Part shown: positions 34,601 to 45,961 of the stretch, piece after piece
Numbering within the stretch: the stretch's first letter is position 1
Layout: each line of letters starts with the position of its first letter
Assembly: GCA_031310005.1 (NCBI GenBank)
Contig: CM062388.1
Location: 2,170,001 to 2,234,000, forward strand
DNA: 64,000 bases
Direction of reading: 5' to 3'
DNA from: Dactylellina haptotyla
Taxonomy: Eukaryota; Ascomycota; Orbiliomycetes; Orbiliales; Orbiliaceae
The notes under the pieces: model-generated
What the model was told of the DNA's origin: nothing
The model's input: only the letters and a program-made list of their open reading frames with translations
The model's database searches: none
Position numbers and translations under genes: made by a program

Positions 34601-35938
34601 GATGACGAATGGCTGCCTGCTACTCTCCCCCTAGGGCCTTGCAACGCTCATTATGCTACAATGGAGGACCTTGACGCCGCCACCGATATTCCGGACCACT
34701 GTATGTATGAATATACGCTTGCAACCCTCAAGACCGTCTACGATAACGCCATTACGACATATAACAATCTCATTAAGGATGGATACGACCACAAGTTCTC
34801 TACTTACTCACAAGCTATCGCTGATAGCGCTGGAACACAAGTCGCAGAGTTTACCGAAAAGGTCGGGGAGAAATATTTTACCTGCGATGTTGGCGAGGTC
34901 ACGTACTGTTGCAACGTCTGCGGTACATGGGGAACTTGCAAATATTGCTGGGATGATAAAGTCGAAGGCAAGCCGTGCACGAAGAGGTGCGGAGAGATCG
35001 GGTGCATTGACAAACGTCAGGACCGGAACCTGACTCGGCTTATGGGAATCCCGCCTCCGGTAACCGTACCTGTTCAAATTGGGAAAAAGATCGCGCAGCC
35101 TTGTCCTCCAAACTATTCACAACGTGGAAGCTTTCCCAAAGACATCTACTACGAATCGGTTTGGTGGACCTTGCCAGATCAGAACCGCGATACTTTCCTC
35201 GCCGAACTTGCTACAGACACCGGTATTCCTCCAGACAAAATAACCTTCACCAATCGTGGAAGAGCCAATAGTTGTGTTCCAGGATCTTCTAAAGATGATA
35301 TGTGCTGGTATAGCGGCTTCGATTACAACTTCCCTCAACCGCAGGGGTACGGTAAAGATGATGTCTCAAATCCCAAGAGCTTGGTGGAAAGCGCACTTCA
35401 AAAGTCAGCTAGTTTGGGTCCGCAGCTTGATAACGCATTAAGCGCTATTAGGATGTGGGCTTATCACGGCGATATTTCTGACCTCATTGATGCCGTTTCC
35501 CTCCCCATTATGACAATCGCAGAAGCGGTAGAGAACATGCAGCAGGTAGATGACGCTGGCGAGGAGATTGAAGAGAAGAAGCGGAAAGCGATGATTCTAG
35601 CCTTCGTTACTGCTATCCTCTTCTTCATCCCAGTTGCTGGAGAAATCCTGGGCGCTGTTACAGCCTTAGGCAGTATCGCTTCGATTATTTCCATTTTGGG
35701 AGCGGTTGGCAGTGTGGCCTTTGACATTTACACTATCGTCGACGACCCTGAGAACGCACCACTCGCAATCTTTAGTCTGATTTTAACACCGTTGGCATTG
35801 ACAGATCTCGCAGTGGTTGCTAAGGCTGCCTCGTACAGGCGAGGTATGAGCGCTGACGACGTAGCTAAGCTTGGAGGCAAGATAGCAGGAAGAATGAAAA
35901 CGGTTGAGAAGGTGGCGCGTATATGCCGGAGGAGGTAG
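31641..35938 (+). CDS. GH55-type beta-1,3-glucanase-like protein with a Cys-rich and hydrophobic C-terminal extension
   Basis: Three exons (31641-32243, 32302-33888, 33956-35938), all phase 0, give 1390 residues. A signal peptide is followed by a pro-region with two KR sites near residues 103 and 150, probable Kex2 cuts. Two right-handed beta-helix halves of the pectate-lyase-3 / GH55 type follow. The first starts near YQVFRDVTDAKW and contains AILYFPPGQYLIS; the second starts at VKKVGAKGDGVTDDRAVLQ. Such enzymes release glucose or oligomers from beta-1,3-glucan. From about residue 970 the protein differs from plain GH55: an acidic run (EDDDDDDEW), a domain with 13 or so Cys near 1037-1083, a segment with WWTLPDQNRDTF, and a strongly hydrophobic Gly/Ala/Ile region at about 1276-1353. 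The last part could insert in a membrane. The role of the extension is unknown. Confidence 0.9.
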
Positions 35939-37253
35939 TTAATGTTTAGAACAGCCCCACAGTTGGTCGTCTTGGTCATCAGTATAGGTATCTAGAATGA
36001 AACAGAAAAAACGTGTACATAATTCAAAAATATTATTTCAGTTTTACTAGAAAAAAATTAAAAAATTGACGAAAATGCTTTCTCCTTTCTCTTCATCCAA
36101 TCGTACTAGAGGTATTCGTCGGACTTTACCCGCTTTAGGTAACCGTATTCGCCTCTCGAGCTTGACAATCTACTCTGTTGCATTTTTGCGTGTTGTTTTG
36201 CGCAGAGTCAGACCATGCCTATTCTGGCTACTATACCATTTCTGGAAGGTCTCTGCTGTCATCCTGAGGTATGATTCTTCACCATCAAATTGAGAGTCAC
36301 ATGTAGGCATCGGACGCTCGGAGGTCGGCTTTGGCGCAATGCGGTTGCATGATAGTCATCTGCGGCTAGATTAAATCAATTATCCTTCCGCCTGGGCCAG
36401 GATATGGGTTTCCCAAACATTCGGGTTTCTTAATTTTCGGTACCATTTTCTCGCGGCACAGCAGAAAACCCGGTTTCGTACCTTCTGCTTTAGTGGCCGG
36501 AACCCGAATTGGAAGGAAGCAAGAAATGGACGTTGTATGATCAAAGCCCCCAACCGTTTTGTATTCCCATCAACCCAAGATCGAGATCCATGTATTCTAC
36601 TTACCTCGTCGGGTCGGAAAGTAGTATACTCTAAAATCTTTCTCAAAACTTTGAACGGCAAAATTCCTTGCAAGGCTTCCGCCTTGGCCGCTTGCCACAT
36701 TTTTGCACTGCTCAGGCAAAAGCTTTAGGGCGAAACAGAGTTCTCCGCGCTTGGATAGGCAGGTAAATATCTTACCATATGATTCCAAAATATTGATTGG
36801 GAAGATAACGAGAGATGCTGTGCCGCCGGAAGACGCGAAAATGCAACTTTGTGCAATAGAAATCTTCCAACGTATCTTCCTATAACGCATAAGCGCTTAT
36901 CTTTTGGATGTTTTGCCCGGCGGCATATTGTTCCCTGGGGTTAGCAATCTCCGAGTACGAGCTGTGGCCATGCGAAGACGAGCTCTGACACCGACTCATA
37001 TTCTAGAATCCGGGATTAGCATGCGGCTTTGCAATTGTACCACAGCAGACAAGGCACGAGCTTTCACGATGTGTATAGCCATCGGCCGATGGGGTTCCCG
37101 AAGCTACCTTGCCGGTTCGGTGAATATATATACACTAAGCTCTGCTTGGATCTGGTCGACCATTCCTCAGAGTAGCATCCGGTATTTTGAGATAGTAAAG
37201 TAAATCCCAGAGGTTCATTTTGACTGCTCTGCAACTCAATATTTGCATTCAAG
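35939..37253. other. Intergenic, 1.3 kb
   Basis: Between two rightward genes. Minus-strand frames at 36700-36380 and 36890-36597 have some codon regularity (FCCAARKWYRKLRNPNVWE) but no recognised domain and no clear start; they are not called as genes. Confidence 0.35.
37125..37133 (+). promoter_or_regulatory. TATA-like run upstream of the LysM gene
   Basis: GAATATATATACACT, about 120 bp before the ATG at 37254. Fits a core promoter by position. Confidence 0.4.
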
Positions 37254-38660
37254 ATGAAGCACTTTCTTCGCATTACGGCAGCCTCCGCTCTACTTGCGAC
37301 ACTCGTTGTAGCCAAGCCTGCAGATGTAGCTTCAGCTGACGGGCCAGGTAGTAAGTATCTTCTCTGTCAACTGGCGAACTATAGTCCAAGCGCTATAGCT
37401 ATACCTACAACCCACCAAGGTTAGATATTGATATTTGGAAATCTATATAGCTGCTATTAAGCCAGAGAAAACCGAGCCCACCGAGCACCCGGATTGCGAC
37501 TATTGGTTCGTTGCCGCTGGATCAGGTATGAAGACCGAAATCGTATTCGAAGGTTTTATTTTTGGAAGGACATCTACTTACAATTATCGATAGGTGAAAC
37601 CTGTATCACGATCGGCAAGAAGGCAGGAGTCCAATTGGCGGACTTGTATATATGGGTATACCGCGCAATAAACCTTAAGTGTCAGTCGGGTCGTTACTAA
37701 CGACAAATATAGAACCCGGCACTGAAAATCAACTGCTTCGGTGTAAAGGCGGGATGGGGCTACTGCACTCACATTAAGGGTGACGAACCTGTTCCTCCCG
37801 AGGGACCAAGTTCGAGCACTTCGACCACCACTGAACCTCCTACTACAACCACAACCACAACCACGACCACGACCACGACCACTACAACTACTACTACTTC
37901 CAAACCTCCAGTGGTTACAAGTGCGGCTCCTACTACCACAAAACCCTCCAACGGGATTGCAACTCCAAGTCCCATTCAGCCAGGCCAAACTGGAAACTGC
38001 GCCGGCTGGAGGTTTGTTTCGGCAACAGATACTTGCCTTAACATCGTCACCCGATTCGAATCAATCAACCTCACGTTCCCACAGTTGATCCAATGGAACC
38101 CGGCTTTGGGTGAAAACTGCTCGGGACTTACACCGGGCTTTTATGTATGCGTTCAACTAATCGGCGCTACCACAAAGACTACCTTGACAACCACGACAAA
38201 GCCAGCAACCAGCAAAACCACCACACCAGTTAAAACCACCACACCCGCACCGCCTCCTCCTCCTGCTTTTCCAACCTTTACCCCCGAGCAATTCCCACCT
38301 AAGAAAGGTCAAGCTGTTCAGTGTGTCACCGCAGTCAAGGGAAAGCCAACGCCAGCGAGCAACTACGCGGGCCCCGGGCTCACACGAGCTATCTCAGAAG
38401 CCTGTGGCAAGCTCGTACCAGGCTCCAAGTTTCTCGAAAAAGGCCTTCCGTACACTACTATGGCTAATCAAGGTGGAAAAGCCGATACCTTCAGCTTGAA
38501 GATCTGGTTGGGCGGTTTTCCGGTGCCCAACTCTTTGTGCCTTGAAAAGATGGACGCAATCTTGAAGGGTTGCCGTTCAGGAACCCCTGCGAAAACATTC
38601 GGTGGATGTGCTTACTCTGATGACCTCAACTTCCAAGCATGCATTTTCCCCGGACACTAA
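37254..38660 (+). CDS. Secreted two-LysM protein with extra C-terminal domain
   Basis: Four exons (37254-37350, 37451-37525, 37594-37655, 37713-38660) give 393 residues, all phases consistent. A signal peptide (HFLRITAASALLATLVVA) is followed by LysM 1, from CDYWFVAAGSGETC to WGYCTHI, including LADLYIWNP. Next is a Ser/Thr linker with a long Thr run, and LysM 2, from CAGWRFVSATDTC to GFYVCVQL with LTFPQLIQWNP. A second Thr/Pro linker leads to a C-terminal domain of about 120 residues with six cysteines (VQCVTAV, EACGKL, SLCLEKMD, KGCRSG, GGCAYS, QACIFPGH). LysM modules bind chitin or peptidoglycan-type glycans. Fungal LysM effectors hide chitin from host receptors or protect the wall. The last domain is not recognised. 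Confidence 0.92.
37836..37902 (+). repeat. ACN microsatellite coding a poly-Thr linker
   Basis: Nearly pure run of ACC/ACA/ACG/ACT codons giving about 20 consecutive Thr. Likely length-variable between strains and O-mannosylated in the protein. Confidence 0.8.
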
Positions 38661-39439
38661 TCTGAGGTAATTCGCGAGAGGTTCGTTTCATTGTCTTTGA
38701 ATTTTTGATGGGCCTAATTAGGTATTATTGGATATATAAGCTTAAAATCCCTGGAGTTCGAAAAATAAGTACCATAATAAATATATTTAAACTTCTAGCT
38801 CCTATACTCTCTTAAATTTGTAGATGTGTTTTTGTAGGTTTTTATGGAATGGTATATGATGGTCTCGAAACCAGACGCAACACAAAGCAAAACGTATATG
38901 ATAAGATACGGACGGGATCGTCTGCCAGCTTCACCACAATGAACAACACCTCGGCAAACGTTGTATCCCTGCCACATCCAGTGGAGCTTCACCAAAATGT
39001 TCTGGAGGCTGGCTTATCCTTGTGGACGAGGCTGACAGAAGCCTTCTCGCTTCTCTTCGACCACAGCAGTACTAGCATTAGAGGTATTGAATTCATGGCT
39101 GACTAAACCTATCAAGTGCATCTGAATCCGCTATCAACATTTATCCGCTCCACTTTCGGCAGGCATATATGGTGTCCAGTCTTGTTCACTTGAAGGCCAG
39201 ACATAGGATTGCACGATACCATAATGTGGGGCGCTGTCCTGTGCAACCCCGCTTGAACCTTGCGTCTGAACCGCAGCGAAAACTTTAAACCTCAACATCA
39301 GCAACACCAGGATCCGACTAATTTATTGTTTAAAACGAATTAGATATTGGAGCATTTGCAAGTCATGACGTTTGGGCTTTTGAAGACACGATAAAAACCT
39401 TTAATTTAGGTTCATAGGAATTACTGACTTCGATACATT
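38661..39439. other. Intergenic, 0.8 kb
   Basis: Between the LysM gene and the NLR gene, both rightward. AT-rich at 38700-38830. The plus frame 38849-39106 has no known content. Confidence 0.4.
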
Positions 39440-42400
39440 ATGGACCCGCTTTCGACCACAGCTAGTATCATTGCTGTGGTTCAAGCCATCAGCAGTGGCT
39501 GGAGCATCTATTCAAGCGTGAGGGGCGCAAAAGACGAGATTAAAGAGCTTCAAAAGGAAGTTAACAGTGTTGGAGAGTTAGCGAAATGTGTAGAGGACCT
39601 TCTTCGCAACGCGGACGGCTCCGAGCTCTCTACATCCAAAGAACTAGAAAATGCACTTGCGGGTTGCAACTCCGAAATCCAAAGGGTCAAAGCCAAGTTG
39701 GATTCGAAGAAGGAAAGAAATCTTCTTGGGGTCATCAAGATGCATGCAAAATGGCCATTTACAGGTCCTGACGTAGTAAAGATTGTTGAAAATTTGGAAA
39801 AATGGAAAGCATCAATTAATCTAGCATTGAACATAGATCAAGTGCAAGTATTCTATACAATTGATAGAAGTTCTAAAAAACGGAAGCTGATATAGAAATG
39901 AAGGGTCCAAATTCTGAGTATTAAACAAAAACTCGACCAAGTCGACCTTCCCATCGCCGAGGGAGCAGCTTACGGTAGCTTCACAGACCAGTACGAGCCG
40001 GAATGCTTACCCGGGACCAGAACCGCGCTTTTAAAGCGCATTGAAGATTGGGCGGAGGGTCCTGATGGCAAGCATATATTCTGGCTATGTGGTGTCGCGG
40101 GAACCGGAAAGTCAACGATCTCTCGCACAGTAGCTAGAGATCTAGAACAGAAAAACCTGCTTGCAGCAAGCTTTTTCTTCAAAAGAGGCGAGAGAAACAG
40201 AGGCGATGCCGCTAAATTCTTCACAACGCTCGCGTCCCAGTTAGCAAGTCGCATTCCTGGCATCGCAGCAAGTATAAAAGCCGCAATCGACGCAGATCCT
40301 CGCATCCCAACTATGAATCTCAGGGAGCAATTTAACAGACTAGTTTTGGGGCCGCTATCGCAGCTTAAGCCGCCACCATCACAAATAGCCAGGGTAGTTG
40401 CAATGGTTGACGCACTGGACGAGTGCGATCGAGAGCAGGACCAGCAGCTTATAGTTTCGCTCCTAGCAAGTCTACGACAGATAAAATTAGTTGAAATACG
40501 GTTTTTTTTGACCAGCCGACCAGAGCTACCGCTTCGCCTTGGATTCAAAGAGCTGCCTGAATGCACTTATGAGGAGCTGACCCTGCATGAGGAGCCGGAG
40601 ACTGAGCAAGATATTGAGTTATTTCTCCGGACCGAATTCGTTAAAATACGAAACTATCATTCGCTCCCCCTTGACTGGCCAGATGATGAGAGTCTCCAGA
40701 AACTAGTTAAAATGGCCGTACCCTTGTTTGTATTCGCGGCCACGGCGTGTAGGTTTATTGCTGACAGGAACTGGGATCCACTGGAACAAATAAAGATCGT
40801 GCTGGAATACCAGTCCGACTGGCATGTGTGGCAGCTGGAGAGAACTTACCTTCCGGTTCTGCATCAATCGATTATCGATCAGAACGCCATCATGCAAGAA
40901 AAACTTGCAACTGAATTTAGATTAATAGTTGGAACCATCCTGAATCTTGCGACTCCACTGTCCGTTTCTTCGCTCTCCAGACTACTGTCGGTCCCAGAAG
41001 GCACGATTGGCCGGAGGCTAGAACCTTTGCACTCCGTTTTGGATATGCCCAGGAACTCAAATACAAACACCCCCATTCGAGCGTTCCATGCATCTTTCCG
41101 TGACTTTCTCTTCGATGTACGCCTTCGCGACAATAGCAAATTCCAGCGATTCTGGATAGATGACAAACAGTCACACAAACAGATTTATATGAGCTGCATT
41201 GAACTCATGTCCGGTCCTGCGGGTCTAGTCGAGAACATGTGCGGTTTAAAATCGCCGGGCGTATTCCGGGAAGAAGTTGACAACACTTTGATTGAGAAGC
41301 GCTTGCCGGCGGAACTTCGATACGCCTGCCGCTACTGGGTACACCACTTGGTGCGAAGTGATTCCCTCATTTGCGACGATGACCAAGTGCATCATTTTCT
41401 CCAAAAATATCTCCTCAAATGGCTTGAGGCGATGAGTTTGTTGGATGAAATCGGTAAAATGATAGGAACGGTCGCGAGCCTGAACTCGATGCTTCATGTA
41501 AGTTGATCATTACCGTTATCCTCTTAGAGGTACTCATACTTTTGTTCTAGGCAGGGAGTAGTGAGTGTATATCAGCTCTCCTGTACGATATAAAACGATT
41601 CATCCTTCAAAATACATATAATATCCAGAATGCACCACTGCAAGTATACTGCTCGGCTCTGATTTTCGCGCCAAAACAAAGTCTCCTCAGATCTATCTTC
41701 GATCCAGAAACTATGATTCCGTGGGTGAGCCGACTACCCTATGTTCAGGATGGATGGGGTGCCTTGCTGCAAACACTTGAAGGGCATACAGATACCGTGC
41801 GAAGCGTCGCTTTCTCGCCCAATGGTAAGATATTAGCTTCAGCAGCGTCCGACAAGACTATTGTACTATGGGACACGAATACGGGAATGCCATTGCAGAC
41901 GCTACGGGGGCATACTGGCGAGGTCCACGGCATGGCATTTTCCGCTGACGGTAAGGTACTGGTATCGGGATCATTAGATAGAACGGTAAGGGTGTGGGAT
42001 GTAGCGGAAGCGGTGGGTTCGCATTTGCAGATATTATACGGACATACAGAATGTATAAAAGCTGTAGCGATTTCTACTGATGGACATACCCTAGCATCGG
42101 GGTCGAACGATACGACAGTTCGAATCTGGGACGCTATAACGGGTGCGCTGATGCAAACGTTGGAGAGTCATACAAGCGGAGTCACTAGTGTCGCCTTCTC
42201 CACTGACAGCAAGATACTAGCATCGGGATCGGTGGATAAAACAACCAAACTATGGGATACCACCACAGGTGTCCTGCTACAGACACTGGGGGGCTGTGGA
42301 GGCATATGGGACGTCAAATTCTCCGCCGACAATAAGATGCTAGCGTTGGCTTCGTACGATGGGACCGTCAGACTGTGGAACGCGGTTACAAGAACGCCGT

Positions 42401-43500
42401 TGCGGATACTAAAAGGGCACACGAGCGTCGTCACTAAAGTATCTTTCTCTACCAACGGTAAGTTGTTAGCATCGGGCTCCAAAGACCAAACCGTCAGGCT
42501 GTGGGACACGGCAACAGGGCTGGCAACAAATATTTTCTATGGCCATACTCTCCAAGTCAACAGTGTAGCGTTCTCACCCGATGGCAGAGTGGTGGCTTCG
42601 GCATCATACGATGACACGGTTAGATTGTGGGACGCGATATCTAGAACACCCTCGCCGGTATTAGATGGATCCAAAAGCAAAGTAGAAGCTATCACATTTT
42701 CTGCTGATGGCAAGCTGCTGGCATCTGCATATTCCGAGACGATCGAAGTTTCGGACACGACCACAGGAGAGTTACTCCAAACGCTCGAGGGGGATATACT
42801 GGCAATGAAATCAATAGCATTCTCCCCTGACAGCAAAGCATTAGCATCGGCATTCCACAAAACGATCATCGTGCGGGATGTGACAACGGGAGCACGACTG
42901 CAAACACTAGAGGGCCAAACGCAGCGGCCGGATGGGATTGCTTTCTCTCCCGATGGCAAGCTTCTTGCTTCAACATCGTATGAGACCACCGTTAGATTAT
43001 GGGATGTGGCAACGGGCACAATGTTGAGAACACTTGAAACCCACACGCATTCGCTCACTAAGATCTCATTCTCCGGCGATGGAAATCTCCTCGCAGCGAT
43101 AGCATACGACCGAGTAGTTAGATTGTGGGAAGTTTCCACGGGCACACTTCTGCAAACTTTCAAGACCCCGGATTGCATTCAATTACTATTCTTTTCACGA
43201 GACAGTCGTTACATATATGCTGGAGACGAATTATTCCCTTGTCGATTGAACCAATCTCTGCCAAGTTTGGACAGTGTCGAGTGCGATGAAATTCAACAAA
43301 GAGAACGCTACTGTCCCGTTATAGTTGGCTATTCTGACTGGTTGGTTCGAGACGGGGTAAGAATAATTTGGCTTCCGCACGACCGGCGGTCAACATGTTG
43401 GGATGTCAATGGTGATACAATTGTTTTGGGGCACTCATCCGGCGTCGTTTCAATTTTTACACTCGATGAATCTCTTCTTCGATTGTTTAGCAATAATTAA
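39440..43500 (+). CDS. NLR-type STAND protein: HeLo-like, NACHT, WD40
   Basis: Model: exons 39440-39843, 39904-41497 and 41551-43500, giving 1315 residues. Residues 1-134 are a fungal STAND N-terminal (HeLo-like) helical domain (MDPLSTTASIIAVVQAISSG). The short stretch AEGAAYGSFTDQYEPECLPGTR typically precedes NACHT. The NACHT has Walker A GVAGTGKST near 197, Walker B VVAMVDALDECD near 302 and FFLTSRPE after it. A helical region leads to about eleven WD40 units of 42 residues (LQTLEGHTDTVRSVAFSPNG ... TIVLWDTNTG) from about residue 734 to 1206, then a degenerate tail. NLRs of this shape act in heterokaryon incompatibility and non-self recognition, the repeats sensing ligand and the N-terminus executing a response. 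The first intron must be GC-AG for the frame to pass two stops. Confidence 0.9.
39844..39903 (+). other. Predicted GC-AG intron
   Basis: Donor GCAAGT at 39844, the standard GC-type donor, and acceptor GAAG ending at 39903. This removes the in-frame TAG (39893) and TGA (39899) and joins phase 2 exactly. All usual GT donors nearby are phase 0 and leave the frame broken. A later acceptor at 39918 would also fit the phase. Confidence 0.5.
41755..43170 (+). repeat. Tandem WD40-coding units, about 126 bp each
   Basis: Eleven successive units encode the WD40 blades of the NLR. Units clearly differ from one another at the DNA level, unlike the near-identical WD40 repeats of some het genes. Confidence 0.85.
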
Positions 43501-43668
43501 GAATTTTAAACTTTTTATATGAAAGTTTAGACGGAACTCCAAAGATATAGGCCTGGTGCGTAAATTTTCTCTCATATATGTATATTCACATAGCTAATCT
43601 CAAGTCGAGCCCATCTTAGCAATCACTAGAAACTGCCCAATATCATGAGAATCAAGCTAGCACAAAAT

Positions 43669-44698
43669 CTACATATAACCAGCAGGCCCGGCGCAGTCTT
43701 TCAGTGGACGTCTAGGATCAGCCCCCGGTACCTGTAAATCGAAAAAGTTAGTAATCTCTCCCAGCGCAAGAAATGGTAAAGCAAGAACCAAATTGGAATA
43801 TAACTCACATTATGAATAATTGCGAACGGGTCCCAATTTGGATCTTGGTGGGGGGCGTATTCCATGCCATTATAGACATTATTAGCGACTGTTGCACCGT
43901 ATATGTCTTTCATAAATGCATATGTCATATCAAGACCTATAAAATCTGGTTAGCATCTACTAGAAGTGACTTTCAAGATCATATCGATCGTACCCGCAGA
44001 GACACCCGAGCTTGTCCATATATTACCATCCGTCACCCATCTCGCAGCCGGAACCCATGTGATGTTTTTCCCACGGGCTGGATCGGTGGCCCATTGCCAA
44101 AGTGCCTTATTTGTCGTCGCCTTCTTCCCGTCTAATACACCGGCTCTCGCTAGGTTTACAGCTCCTGAACAAACACTCAGGAGATAGTTTAATGTCGGAT
44201 ATCTTGCTCTGATGAAGTCTTCGACGTCGGTGATCTTGTACCCGTCACGGTAGAAATCGCCAGTACCTCCAGGTACGAGGAGGATGTCTAACGCTGGCGC
44301 AGTATGGAAGGTATGCGTCGCATAGATGGAAGGAGCTGCGAGCCATCCTGGGTCTAACGGCTCGGTGGTTCCTGGTGGGATGACGCCAGTAGGCGGCTTA
44401 GCAGATACGGGGCCGACTTCGTATCCTATAATGGACAAAGTAATTTTGACTTGGGAACCGGAAGCCTAATATCTCTGTCAGGTAACAGCCTCTAAGCGGG
44501 TTATCCGCTGGTATATGGAATCTACTCACTGAATAGAAAGCCTCCAGCGGCCCAAAAATATCCAATGGTTCGAAGCCAGGATATGCGATCTGTAAAAAGC
44601 TAGCATTAGTATCACTGCCTTGTGTTGTCTCGTCCGTGAAACTCTTCAGCACTTACGATGCCTAACGACATTGTTCGCATCCTGTTGAATTGCTGCAT
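43669..44698 (-). CDS. DJ-1/PfpI-family protein (GATase1-like)
   Basis: Five exons (44698-44657, 44589-44530, 44465-43994, 43936-43809, 43731-43669) give 254 residues with all phases consistent. The fold starts IIAYPGFEPLDIFGPLEAF, the usual DJ-1/PfpI opening. LDILLVPGGTGDFY follows, and then the nucleophile elbow LLSVCSGAVNLARAGVLDG with Cys near residue 132. WTSSGVSAGLDMTYAF crosses the fourth intron, whose removal restores a motif typical of the family. The C-terminus GMEYAPHQDPNWDPFAII is also typical. Members act as glyoxalases, amidases or isonitrile hydratase-like enzymes, often in carbonyl stress; the substrate is not known. It is convergent with the NLR, only 168 bp away. Confidence 0.9.
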
Positions 44699-45961
44699 CG
44701 TCGCATTGGTGGCACAATAGCCTAGCGTGCCGCAGAGCGACAAGACCCGTAGACCGTTCAACAGCGTACCTGACTTCATCGTTGGATACTTTTTGAGAGT
44801 GTATGGACTGGAAGTGGCTCTGTCTCCAAGACTACCGAAGAAAACTCCGAACTTTGGAAAGGTAACTACTTTGTTTCCCTTTATATACTATCTAAACAAT
44901 CAATTCAGCCCTGTCATTCAATTATCGGGTGTCTTCGGTCGGGTGACATGCGGCGAATTGGCTTTTACATTTTCCATAAGATCCTAAGACGATTCGTAGC
45001 TATACATATGCTTCAACCATCTTGATGCTAATCCATTGAGAAATTTCCTATCTCCGTTGTACATTTACATAGATGTTTACATAAATCCGACCCCTCACCG
45101 ACAGGGATTCTCCAATTTAATTCGGTATGCCATTATTCAATTCCGATGGATAAAAGCTAGTCGAACTCGGCCAAGGCTCAAGCTTCACTGCTTGGCGATA
45201 TGAATTACGCATAAAAGGCGAGCTAATTACCCCTGGAATTCCACGAGCTTCAAGGTTCATCGCGTAACTTCAGGAACCAGCAGGGTGCCCACCATACTCA
45301 ATTCCCAGAAATCGGGACGGGATGTGTTGGGTGTTGCCAATTTATGCATATATTCTCGATATCATGGTGTCGGCCAAAGCGTGTGGTGGTATGGGTCTTT
45401 CGCGGGTAAGCAATCGAGACAGTGCGCACGTGGGGTTGCATCGATGCACCTTGGCGCAGGTTTGAGCTGATTGTTTCAGGTTCCTTACTCCTCTTCATCT
45501 CTTGATCTTGGGCCTGCATAACCGATGCTGGGGATGTGGGCCCACTTCTGACCTCGCAACTGCCGTGAATGAGTGCGACGGAGCTTAAACTTAAAGCGTG
45601 AGGCTTGAAATTTAAGTATTGATAAATTCTCTCGACTCGGTCCTTGCAGGGGTCTAGCTTGACGAGTTTAGCGAACCGGTAACTTGACCGGTTCATTCCG
45701 GATCCACGGCTGCCCAGTACATTGATTGGGTTGATTCTCGGGATATTCAATAATTTTGACGTATTAATGTTCCCGCCTTCGTCGTGATATTTCTCTGATC
45801 AGGATATTATCAAATGTTAAGTTACAGGGTCAAACGCAGCTTATATTCTTCGGTAGAATACAGCTATATAGGGTACTTGAGCAATAGCTTTTTTTATTTA
45901 ACTTTTTACAAAATATTTAATATGACCTAACGTTACTCTTACACGCCTACGCAGTCCGGCT
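44699..45961. other. Intergenic, 1.3 kb
   Basis: Upstream of the DJ-1-like gene and downstream of the CorA-like gene. Small frames (44727-44987 plus, 45750-45298 minus) lack domains. Confidence 0.4.

Noticed and set aside
36380-36890. Minus-strand frames in the spacer before the LysM gene
   Set aside because: Some protein-like stretches (KWYRKLRNPNVWE) but no start, splice or domain to support a gene.
37769-37975. Poly-Val/Gly frames on the minus strand
   Set aside because: Antisense of the LysM poly-Thr linker.
42168-43178. Minus-strand frames of 113 and 213 codons inside the NLR
   Set aside because: Shadows of the WD40 repeats, repeating in step with the 126-bp unit.
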